Shown piece by piece: positions 55,180-64,000 of a stretch of 64,000 nt of DNA. Source of the stretch: Megaustenia siamemsis (taxonomy: Eukaryota; Mollusca; Gastropoda; Stylommatophora; Ariophantidae); the NCBI GenBank assembly GCA_032433765.1, contig JAVIAB010000051.1:145224068-145288067 (forward strand), read 5' to 3'. Positions within the stretch are counted from its first letter, which is position 1, and each line of letters starts with the position of its first letter. The notes beneath the pieces were generated by a model. It worked only from the letters and a program-made list of their open reading frames with translations, was not told where the DNA came from and searched no databases. Position numbers and translations under genes: made by a program.

Positions 55180-55736
55180 TGTACGTCATCACATTCACCT
55201 TCATGTCGTGAATCGTTTCCAAATTAGCTGCTGTGACTCAAGCGTTACTGTTCCATTCTCTACTCTGATCCCACCACTCGTCTACTTTTCCGTGATCCCC
55301 TATGGTCGCCTTCAAACGCGACAAGAGTTTGAGAGATATTCAGGTTAGGAGCCGTCTCCCTCGCTCCGACCATAAACACTTGGGTACTGTCTCCTGTGGA
55401 CGTAACTGTATTACCTGTACGTATGTGCTCCGCACCGACTCTGTCTTATTCCGAAACGGACGGTTCGAGATCAAGTATGGTTTCTTACGTGTGTCCCGCA
55501 ATATCATTTATGCCATTATATGCCAACTATGTCACATGACCTTTATTGGTGAGTCTGGGAGACTTTTTGCAGAAAGATTTTGTGGACATCTTGGGGATGT
55601 TCAACAGAAAACTGTCACTCCAGTGGCGTATCATTTCAATTACCCAGACCACAAGGGCAAAAATGACACTTATCACTGTTATTGTCCTTTGCCACTTCGA
55701 CGACCACAGCCGGTTCCCCTTGGAGAATCGCCTTAG
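55180..55736 (+). pseudogene. Penelope-like C-terminal GIY-YIG endonuclease (partial)
   Basis: The open part begins at about 55302: PMVAFKRDKSLRDIQVRSRL, then SCGRNCITCTYV (cysteine-containing zinc-finger-like linker), then the nuclease module NIIYAIICQLCHMTFIGE (Y..I..C..C...(Y/F)IGE is the Penelope version of GIY-YIG), RLFAERFCGHLGDV (catalytic R and H region) and VTPVAYHFNYPDHKG. A frameshift near 55290 separates it from an upstream HxHxxxNRF-like stretch. The enzyme would nick target DNA for Penelope-type insertion. The catalytic Tyr of YIG reads F here. The RT domain is absent, so the copy is dead. Confidence 0.82.
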
Positions 55737-56089
55737 TCCAATTGGGTTTTGCTGACCCCACAAGTCATGATGTATCACATTCATACACATTGTTTCCCTG
55801 TAACTGCTAACTTCCTTATTGCATATTCTACTCCTTTGGTCATGTACATTAGTATATGCACATGCTATGCTATTCACAGCTCTCCTATACTAGACCACAC
55901 TGCAACACTTCAGCTGTTCCCTATATCTCTTGTGTCTGCGATGCTTACTTTTGTGTAAGGTGATACCCTTTCCACCTGCACCACACGGTACCTCACTTTT
56001 TACATGTTCTTTGTGAACCCCACTCTGAGACATCGCACTCTTTCATCCTTTCGGGTGCCCTGATTCTTCCTGGTCTATTCTTTGTGCTT

Positions 56090-56197
56090 TGTGTATGCAC
56101 ATGGATCTAGGTATTGACACTTCTGTGTATGCACATGGATCTAGGTATTGACACTTCTGTGTATGCACATGGATCTAGGTATTGACACTTCTGTGTA
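56090..56197. repeat. 34-bp tandem repeat, three copies, in the Penelope-like 3' region
   Basis: TGTGTATGCACATGGATCTA plus GGTATTGACACTTC, repeated without mismatch. Confidence 0.95.
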
Positions 56198-56256
56198 TGT
56201 GTGATTTATACGCACTTTTTCACATGCGTGTGTACGCATACGTATGGTTGTAGCAT

Positions 56257-56359
<103 letters not shown>

Positions 56360-56885
56360 AGGTCGGTCGGTATGTTCTCGCACATTTGTAAATATGTAGA
56401 TATGTATAGACATTGCCGGTGGTGTTATATTTGAGGTAACTTATACAATATCCCCCCTTCCCCCCCTATTTTAGGACCGTTCCACCTGTGTTCCCTCCCC
56501 TCCCAAATTAGCTGGTCTATTACACTGGATATCCTGCGCGGACTATCCCTCGTTTATTTTCCTTCTGGCCACAGCGCAATACGCTGGGAAGACATTTTGA
56601 TTTCTCATTCTAGTTCGATGTTGTTTTGTTTTAAATACTTCATTATTGGTGAGCTATGTATGGCACATTTTAGTCACTTACATATCTATGTGTGTGCTGT
56701 TTGTTGTTCCTGCTGGGTGTCTATTGAGTCGAAACGTTCACGTTTGTGTCGTCCATTAATTACGGAAAGTTGTAAGCATAACATTTGTTTCTATTTGTTT
56801 CGTTTCCCCATTTCAATCAGCTTTACTGCAGCTTCGCATTTTTATGCATTTCTTTGCCTCGACCCTTTGACAGTAAATCCACACC

Positions 56886-57300
56886 AGACAGTGAAGTTCA
56901 ATGACCTCAGTATGCACCTGCCACTCTTATCGACACCATTTAAACAAAAAACCTTCCCTGGTTATTCCTCTTTACAAAGCCTAACGCATTTCGTTATTGC
57001 CTTTCAGTCTGACTCATATTTTTGGACAGTTCTAAAATTGTTTGGCTTCTCTCCCTGAACTGACTGCAGTTATTTGTTTTTAATTCGTAGACGCTTTCAC
57101 AAATCGCGAACACTGATTATGTCCTTCAATCTCCCCCCCCCCCACCCCCCAACCTCTTCAATGTTAGGTTTCCTTCGCCTAAGATGTCATACAATGATCG
57201 GGGTATCGGCTCAGTGGATCTCATTGTTCACATTATGTCCTCGTTGCTGTCTCACATTTAGACTTGTATGCTAATTTCTTAGGTCCATGTGTGTTATCTT
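56886..57300. other. Unannotated interval
   Basis: A C-rich patch lies at about 57132-57151. No gene was seen. Confidence 0.45.
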
Positions 57301-57301
57301 T

Positions 57302-57587
57302 ATCATCATCATGTGCTAAACTGTTTGGAGCACGCAATCATGTCATCCTATAATTCTCTGTCCACTGCTTACAGTGTCACAACACCAAATTATCTGGTAT
57401 ATTCCTTCTTTGTCGTCCGCAGTTTTTCTTTCCCTGCCAATTGTAACCAAGAATTCTAACTTTCCTCTTCTCAACATGTACCCAAACAAAATGTCGATTG
57501 TTTCTTTCTGATGTTTTTATGAGCTCTCTTTTTGTGTTGGCCTCTGAGAATTTCGTCGTTGGTTTTCTTAGCTGTCCAGTAAACTGT
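57302..57587 (-). pseudogene. LINE-B 3' end, degraded
   Basis: The minus strand gives YWTAKKTNDEIL (tail start), a RAHKNIRKKQSTFCLGT segment and an RGK.RI.DNLVL-like stretch, ending at CATCATCATGTGC. It abuts LINE-G sequence at about 57588. Confidence 0.78.
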
Positions 57588-58320
57588 TAAAAAAGAGTTT
57601 ATTGCCTTTTTTGGTTTTGTAATTTTCACCCTCGGAGCGGCATGCTTTAGAAGTTTTATTATGTTAGGTAGTGAAATAAACTTCTCATCTTTAGGATGAT
57701 TGAGTTGTTGAGTTATTTGCGGGTCATCGTCATTGCACTCCGAACATGTCCATAGGTGCACAGATGCCCTTTTCAGCAGGTCCTGCAGTGTCCAGCAACT
57801 GAGGATTCCAGTTCTGTGTTGGGTGATAAGTCATCTTACACGCCCACTAAGTTTCTCGTTTCTGGCTGTGCCCATCTTTAACTCCCATCTCTTTCATCCG
57901 AAGGAGTGACGTGGACTCATGGTTGCCGAAGCCTGTGCCCTTCCCACATCTCGGAGGGCATTAATGATATCCGCTCGATCCATTGGTTGACCGTCTTCAA
58001 TGATAGCGCAGCTAGTCAACCTGTCCGCTCTCTCATTTCCACGTACTCCCGCATGTCCGGGGTGATAGTTTCCTTAGATTTGAGGAGAGGCTTGACGAAT
58101 GTAAAGTGTCCGATTTCTTTGTCATTGAACATTGCTGAGTGTATACAGAGCACCCCGCCTTGTAGAGAGTCCATAATTTCGAGCGAACCGGGTGGCCAAA
58201 GTCCACTCGAAATGACTTGACCACAACTTAACGTTCTTTGGAGACCGCGCCATTTCCAATAGAACAGCCGCTTGCCTGAGATTACAAGTTCTCAAACGAG
58301 CGGGACACCCTGAATGGCAT
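57588..58320 (-). pseudogene. LINE-G: RNase H C-terminal part
   Basis: The minus strand is homologous to 27925-28376: a (frameshifted) PGHAGVRGNERAD-like RNase H block near 58040-58000, DRADIINALRDVGRAQAS-like near 57970, GTARNEKLSGRVR near 57860, then WNPQLLDTAGPAEKGICAPM-like tail codons and CSECNDDDPQITQQ. A longer 3' part remains here than in the plus-strand copy. Several frameshifts; inactive. Confidence 0.75.
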
Positions 58321-58954
58321 GTATCAGTTGTTTGTTTTCCCTTATTTAAATCTTCACATAGTTGCATATATTTTGACTATTTTAGTTCTTGTCGCTGTTT
58401 CTGCTCTTCATTTATCATCTTTGTTCAGTTATTCTGTGCTTATTGCTATAGTATTATTTTTTGTTTGTTATTTTACTTCGTCTCAATTAATGTTTTCAAT
58501 GCTTGTTCTCCGTTGTACTGTTTATGTATTTTTTTTAAAAAATGTAAATCAAAATTCTTGCCTTGTTTAACATTTCATCAACAAAATGCCATATGTTTAA
58601 AATGCCCGCATTTAAAAAAAAGAATGACTGCGTGTTGTCCATAAATAGTAATCGTTTCTATTTAAGTTTGAGAAAACAAAATTATCATTTCTCTGCACCG
58701 GCCTCATTTTTATAAAATGGTGATGTCGTGACCCTGTGTCACCTATTTCCTGGCATGATTCTTGGCTTTCAGTTGTGGAATTACTCGCCACCGTTTGTTT
58801 ATTCATGAATTCTGTCCACCGTGTACAGTTAGCTAGCACGGGGGATTATATTTTCAACAGGAATTCATTAATTCGTCTTTATTCAACAACATGGCGTTCA
58901 CAAACTCTGAGCACTGAAATAAGTCCAGGCTTCTGCATTTCCGGCATACTGCTG
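58321..58954. other. Unannotated interval
   Basis: No supported feature was seen; the open frames crossing into the next array are not recognisable. Confidence 0.45.
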
Positions 58955-58955
58955 C

Positions 58956-59412
58956 AGGGAACAAAGGCGGTTGTCACAGCTGCAGGGAGCAAAGGCGGTT
59001 GTCACAGCTGCAGGGAGCAAAGGCGGTTGTCACAGCTGCAGGGAACAAAGGCGGTTGTCACAGCTGCAGGGAACAAAGGCGGTTGTCACAGCTGCAGGGA
59101 ACAAAGGCGGTTGTCACAGCTGCAGGGAACAAAGGCGGTTGTCACAGCTGCAGGGAACAAAGGCGGTTGTCACAGCTGCAGGAAACAAAGGCGGTTGTCA
59201 CAGCTGCAGAGAACAAAGGCGGTTGTCACAGATGCTGGGAACAAAGGCGGTTGTCACAGCTGCAGGGAACTAAGGCGGTTGTCACAGCTGCAGGGAACAA
59301 AGGCGGTTGTCACAGCTGCAGGGAACAAAGGCGGTTGTCACAGCTGCAGGGAACTAAGGCGGTTGTCACAGCTGCAGGGAACTAAGGCGGTTGTCACAGC
59401 TGCAGGGAACAG
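58956..59412. repeat. 28-bp minisatellite, 16 copies
   Basis: AGGCGGTTGTCACAGCTGCA plus GGGAACAA (or GGGAGCAA, GGGAACTA). It contains CAGCTG and CTGCAG in each unit. Open frames arise from the repeat. Confidence 0.96.
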
Positions 59413-59555
59413 GTTTAGACAGGGAAGATCATTTCTCAAGCTTGCCACCCTGAGTTAGTTTCTTTAACTCTTTCCCAACGGTAACTCTTTATCAATGAAA
59501 CGGAAGAGACGCCAGAAACACAAATGGTCGTGGTTTGAAGAATCAATTGACATTT

Positions 59556-59638
59556 ATCTAACATATAACATAAAATATATATGAATGTTTAGATAATTTA
59601 ATAGGGTATTAGATTTCGCCAATACCAAGATGATACAT
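59556..59638 (+). repeat. Dispersed repeat R, left half
   Basis: Matches the first half of 38170-38350 and ends at AAGATGATACAT, which is repeated at 61445-61456 where the right half resumes. Confidence 0.8.
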
Positions 59639-61444
59639 CATCATCATCATTATCATGTGCCATACCGGTTGGCGTTGGCGATCATGTCCTTCCACAATCT
59701 TCTATCCACAGTGCATCGTATGAGTTCTGTTGTTGACTGTTTTCCATGCCATGACACCAAGCTATCCATTTTTTTTCTTTGTCGTCCGCGATCTCTCTTT
59801 CATTTTATTTTGCCAGTTGTAACCAAGTATTCCAACTTTCCTCTTCTCATGATGTGCCCAAAAAATGTTGATTGCTTCTTTCTGATGTTTTTTAAGAGTT
59901 CCCTTTTTGTGTTGGCCTCTTTGAGAACTTCCTCATTGGTCTTTTTAGCTGTCCAGGGAACTTTCAGCATTCTTCTGAGAAATCCCATCTCTGTGGCCTC
60001 TAATCGTCTTTTCATTTGTTTGTCAATTGTCTATGATTCGCTTCCATAGGTCAGCGTTGGTTCTATATAGCATCGATGAACTCTCTTTCTCATTTATATT
60101 GACATAGATTTGTTGCATAAGATATTTTACATTTTCTGAAATGCTATTTTGGCCTGAGCTATTCTGCTTTTTATTTCGGTGTTGCATCTTCCATCTGATG
60201 TATCACTGTGCCCAAGTATTTGAAACGTTGCACTTGTTTCAGATTTGTCTTGTTTATTTTTATGCTGCATGATGGTGATGATTGTTTCTTCGATATAACC
60301 ATTACTTCTGTTTTCTTACTATTCAGACTGACCCCTTTCTTGTTGCTTTCTTTTACTATTATATCTAACATTTCTTGTACTTCATTCTCTGTATCTGCTA
60401 TTAAGACTGTGTCATCCGCATATCGTAATTTATTTATGTTGTGACTGTTGACTTCAATTCCCTTTTTGTCTACTATTGATCTCATATGTTCGCTGTAAAG
60501 TGAAAAAAAATCCGGTGACAGAACACAGCCTTGTCTGACTCCTTGTTTTATATATTGAATTGTCCTGTTTGGTTGTTAATTCGTATAGCTGCTGTTTGTT
60601 GCCAGTACATGTTTTTTATGATTCGCAGATCCTTGCCATCAATGTTTAATTTCTCCAGCATATTGATTATTTCCACATGCTTTACTTTGTCAAATGCTTT
60701 CGTGTAGTCTATAAAGCACATATATAGATCTTTCTTTACCTCTATAGATCTTTCTATCAATGTTCTTAAAATGTTATGAGAGAGGTCAAAGCAAAAAGAG
60801 AGCTAATTTCCAATATTAGGAAGAAACAATCATCATTTTTTGGCCATGTAATGAGAAGAGAAAAACTGGAATATATTGTAACAACTGGAAAATTTGAGGG
60901 ACGAAAAGATAGAGGGAAGCAAAGAGAAAAAATAACAGACAGCTTAAGAGAACGGCTTGGCAGAAGGTCAACAACAGAAGTGATAAATAGCTGCCGAGAT
61001 CGAAAGTTGTGGAGAGACATGATCCCCTATGCCAGTAGGCCCGGTACTTGATGATGATATTGCGTTATTGGTTCCCTTTCCTTCCACATCCACATTGTTC
61101 TTCACTTATTTCTGGTTTTATTTTGTTCCTTACACGTCTCATGATGATTGTTAGTAATATTTTAGTCATATGGCTCATGAGACTAACAGTGCGATGGTCT
61201 TCACAATCAGTGGCGCCTGACTTCTTCGGTATGGCTACAAAGATAGATTTTAGTAGATCTTCGGGTATGTGTCCAGTGTTATATATGTCATTGAGTAGTT
61301 TTGTTATGACTTGTACTCCCAACTCTCCTAATGCATTTATCTCGTCGATTGTTATATTGTCGGGACCTGGAGCTTTGCCTCTTTTCATGTGTTGAATTGC
61401 GTCCTCCACTTCACTGTGCATTATTGGTGGTCCTGTGTCTTCAT
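59639..61444 (-). mobile_element. LINE-B insertion in repeat R, 12-bp target duplication, carrying a nested LINE-A
   Basis: AAGATGATACAT flanks the element (59627-59638 and 61445-61456). From 61421 the minus strand reads MHSEVEDAIQHMKRGKAPGP, VAIPKKSGATDCEDHRTVSL, MRRVRNKIKPEISEEQCG (RT motifs 0-2). After the nested LINE-A come LYMCFIDYTKAFDKVKHVEI (motif A), a GVRQGCVLSP region, LRYADDTVLIADTENEVQEM (motif C), KGVSLNSKKTEVMVIS, RFKYLGTVI, MGFLRRMLKVPWTAKKTNEE and FGHIMRRGKLEYLVTTGKI, then the CATCAT tail. This is the most complete LINE-B here (RT start to 3' end). The endonuclease is missing through 5' truncation, and frameshifts break the frame. Confidence 0.9.
60774..61058 (+). mobile_element. 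LINE-A 3' end nested inside LINE-B
   Basis: A single open frame (60776-61051) encodes REVKAKRELISNIRKKQSSF, FGHVMRREKLEYIVTTGKFE, DSLRERLGRRSTTEVINSCR and DRKLWRDMIPYASRPGT, ending CTTGATGATGAT. It splits LINE-B exactly where the intact copy at 54960 reads AAGATGTATATTGC. It has the fewest frame breaks of all LINE-A copies here, so it is probably the youngest. Confidence 0.9.
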
Positions 61445-61546
61445 AAGATGATACATGTCATGCAAAAAGAATATGGTTTGTTGATGGTTCAGACTAATCA
61501 ATTTGAGAGTAGCGCACTGTTAGGCGAAACGTACGGAGAGAGTTAA
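61445..61546 (+). repeat. Dispersed repeat R, right half
   Basis: Shares AAGATGATA, a GTTTG.TGG..TTCA(G/C)ACTAATCAA segment and GGCGAAACGTAC with 38238-38345. Confidence 0.78.
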
Positions 61547-61564
61547 TTTATCAGGACCTTAAAC

Positions 61565-61654
61565 TTAACAAAAGTTCTTCTTTCCTTCCTCATCTGCCTT
61601 TCAGCGTCGAGGGGAGATATCATTTGCGGTTTTTTGCGGTCTTTTAACAAAAGT
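61565..61654 (-). mobile_element. Ultra-short LINE-D tail (68 bp) with perfect 11-bp target duplication
   Basis: TTAACAAAAGT occurs at 61565-61575 and 61644-61654. The insert is the LINE-D 3' end (TCTTCTTTCCTTCCTCATCT, CTTTCAGCGTCGAGGGGAGA on the plus strand) with a small TTTGCGG duplication at its 5'-truncated edge. Confidence 0.9.
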
Positions 61655-62455
61655 AAATAGCTAAAAAAAAGTATTATTAGCCGACAGGTAAAGACACATT
61701 AGATTAACCAAATGTGCAAAAAAACATGATGGAAATAATGTCAGAGATAAAAGTGCAAACAAAAAACTAAAAAAAACAGCATTTAGGGATCACTATAGCA
61801 GTAGATGCCAGAGCTGGAAACTTATTCAAGCTCTAAAAAATGCACCGATTGCCTTGGATAATAAATGGCTCCGAAAACTTAAAAATTCATTGGAGAGACT
61901 TTATACTAAATGAAACTATAGAAGGAACCAAACAAAAACGCGTATCAAGCTATGTACGGAGAAAACGTTGAAAGCACACATGTGCTAAGAAAGAACAAAA
62001 ATAAAATACGTTACAGGCCATCATGAAGACACAGATAAAAAAAAAAATGAAAAGGAAAACCACAAATAATTAAAAGAGAGAGCTCAATGGCAAAACTTGC
62101 CGCCAACCACGTTAACTAAAAGAACACTTGCTGCTAATTTTCAGAGCTAGTGAGCTAATTTATTGGTCGACCATTCAACTTGTATTTCTTCATTGTGGTC
62201 AGCATAACATCGCATCGATCAGGTTCTGTTTGAACTCTGTTCTGGACCTGTTTGTTGCTCTCTGTTGTTTATGTTAGAGTTACCTTCCCTAGCCAACTAT
62301 AAGTGAGTGTGAACCTGGTCATGTCCTTCAGCTTTCCAATATCTTACCCGAGAACACAAAATTGTATGAGACCGGCGATTGAACTAATCAATACTGAGAC
62401 GAGGGCCCCAAGCGGTGATTTAACAATGTAATACTGGCAAGGGTCTCAATGTATT
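61655..62455. other. Unannotated AT-rich interval
   Basis: No supported feature was seen. Confidence 0.5.
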
Positions 62456-62456
62456 T

Positions 62457-63010
62457 TAAGAAAGATGCGTAATTACTAGGAAAGATGCGTAATTACTAGG
62501 AAAGATGGGTAATTACTTAGGAAAGATGGGTAATTACTAGGAAAGATGGGTAATTACTTGGAAAGATGAGTAATTACTAGGAAAGATGGGTAATTACTAG
62601 GAAAGATGAGTAATTACTAGGAAAGATGGGTAATTACTAGGAAAGATGGGTAATTACTTGGAAAGATGAGTAATTACTAGGAAAGATGGGTAATTACTAG
62701 GAAAGATGAGTAATTACTAGGAAAGATGGGTAATTACTAGGAAAGATGGGTAATTACTTGGAAAGATGGGTAATTACTAGGAAAGATGGGTAATTACTAG
62801 GAAAGATCGGTAATTACTAGGAAAGATGAGTAATTACTAGGAAAGATGGGTAATTACTAGGAAAGATCGGTAATTACTAGGAAAGATGAGTAATTACTAG
62901 GAAAGATGGGTAATTACTAGGAAAGATCGGTAATTACTAGGAAAGATCGGTAATTACTAGGAAAGATGGGTAATTACTAGGAAAGATGGATAATTACTAG
63001 GAAAGATGCT
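62457..63010. repeat. 20-bp minisatellite, about 28 copies
   Basis: GAAAGATGGGTAATTACTAG with GAG, CGG, GCG and TTG variants. Confidence 0.97.
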
Positions 63011-63295
63011 AGGAATTGTAATTTTTGTTTTGTTTTAATTTTCACTCGAGCGGCAAGCAACTTACCCTATTAAACGGTTGCGAGTTATTTTACGTGCCAA
63101 ATTTGAACGCTCTGATATGACTAGGTACTAGATCTCACATACATTGAGATCAATTGCTTTAATTTTGATTGGGGTATCTATCGTTAGAAAAGCCTTCCAT
63201 ATGCCATGATTTATGAACATTTTTTAAGTGTTTGGAGTTTTCATTATAACACCGGTGTTACGTGGGCTGTTTGGTCTGAAAATGATTTTTATTTG

Positions 63296-63625
63296 CCTCA
63301 TGGCCTGTACTACAGTTTATGCAGCTTTTGTTATTTGCCACATGGCTGTACTATAGTTTATGCAGCTTTTGTTATTTGGCACATGGCTGTACTATAGTTT
63401 ATGCAGCTTTTGTTATTTGGCATATGGCTGTACTATAGTTTATGCAGCTTTTGTTATTTGGCATATGGCTCTACTGTATTTTATGCAGCTTTTGTTATTT
63501 GGCATATGGATGTACTATAGTTTATGCAGCTTTTGTTATTTGGCATATGGCTGTACTATAGTTTATGCAGCTTTTGTTATTTGGCATATGGCTCTTCTGT
63601 ATTTTATGCAGTTGTTGTTTTTAGT
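63296..63625. repeat. 41-bp minisatellite, 8 copies
   Basis: TTTATGCAGCTTTTGTTATT plus TGGCATATGGCTGTACTATAG. A two-copy block with CTACTGTATT/CTTCTGTATT variants recurs, and chance frames are open across it. Confidence 0.95.
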
Positions 63626-64000
63626 TGAGTTTTGACGGAGTTTGCCTACATTTAAAATGTAAAATTTCCACTTTCTATGCAAATGAGACGGAAGGTTGTA
63701 GTAAAGAGAGGGGGCATGGAGGAGGTGTCATGCAGGTTATTAATTATTTTTAAAAACATGAAAGCGGGGACTACTATTCGAAACAGTTTGAGAAACGTTG
63801 TTTTATTAGGTCATACCGATGCACATTAAGGTGAGGTTGTAGGCGTGTCTCTAGATATAACCTGTCCACCAATGACCTCTCTCTTAACATCCAATTAATC
63901 GTCTTTGCACATTTAACTTCATCTTCTCCTTGTTTCCTGTCCCATGATCCTCTGTTGTCGGCACGTCATGAATATCTTGCCACGTGACCCATAAAAGTTG
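63626..64000. other. Unannotated interval to the window end
   Basis: No supported feature was seen. Confidence 0.45.

Noticed and set aside
58736..59458. 240-codon plus-strand frame
   Set aside because: Most of it is the 28-bp minisatellite; the part before the array shows no recognisable domain.

Overview
This window reads as repeat-dominated, intergenic DNA from an animal nuclear genome. It is AT-rich and contains many tandem arrays (microsatellites and minisatellites), 5'-truncated non-LTR retrotransposons, a Penelope-like retroelement, tRNA-derived SINEs and one Tc1/mariner-type DNA transposon. I find no host gene, rRNA, functional tRNA gene, CRISPR or prokaryotic operon. Every coding stretch I can recognise belongs to a mobile element, and nearly all are broken. 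The mix suggests a marine invertebrate, possibly a gastropod mollusc; that assignment is inference only.

Layout. 1-2710 is a 31/28-bp minisatellite containing a 1557-bp internal duplication, followed by a LINE tail. 3.8-7.5 kb holds LINE 3' ends and short arrays. 8-11 kb has a SINE, palindromic repeats and two minisatellites. 11-16.6 kb holds LINE tails (two families, LINE-A and LINE-D) and a second SINE family. 17.4-20.0 kb has a Penelope-like 3' remnant and a 45-bp x 45 array. 20.3-23.8 kb is a LINE with endonuclease domain whose RT core is inverted and interrupted by another LINE. 24-28.4 kb holds a Penelope-like 3' end with a hammerhead-like motif, a LINE-A copy, paired SINEs and an RNase H fragment. 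28.9-36.1 kb is mostly satellites. 36.4-38.4 kb holds a SINE and LINE/Penelope remnants. 38.6-41.15 kb is the best-preserved gene-bearing unit: an IS630/Tc1/mariner element with imperfect terminal inverted repeats. Its transposase (D, D, E with about 83 residues between D2 and E) is split by a dimeric tRNA-SINE flanked by an 18-bp target duplication. 41-52 kb is a run of tandem arrays with SINE and LINE scraps. 52.2-61.6 kb is a LINE graveyard (LINE-A, B, D, F, G) plus a Penelope GIY-YIG endonuclease, including a three-level nested insertion at 59.55-61.55 kb. 62.4-63.6 kb ends with two more arrays.

How the parts interact. The LINE families supply transposition machinery in principle, although every copy here is 5'-truncated or mutated. 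SINEs and very short LINE tails with clear target-site duplications show that LINE-type machinery has been active. At least two minisatellites (5381-5590 and 14141-14550) are expansions of segments inside LINE reading frames, so some of the satellite content arose directly from retrotransposon sequence. Family labels LINE-A to LINE-H, SINE-1 to SINE-3 and repeat R are local names used only in this annotation.
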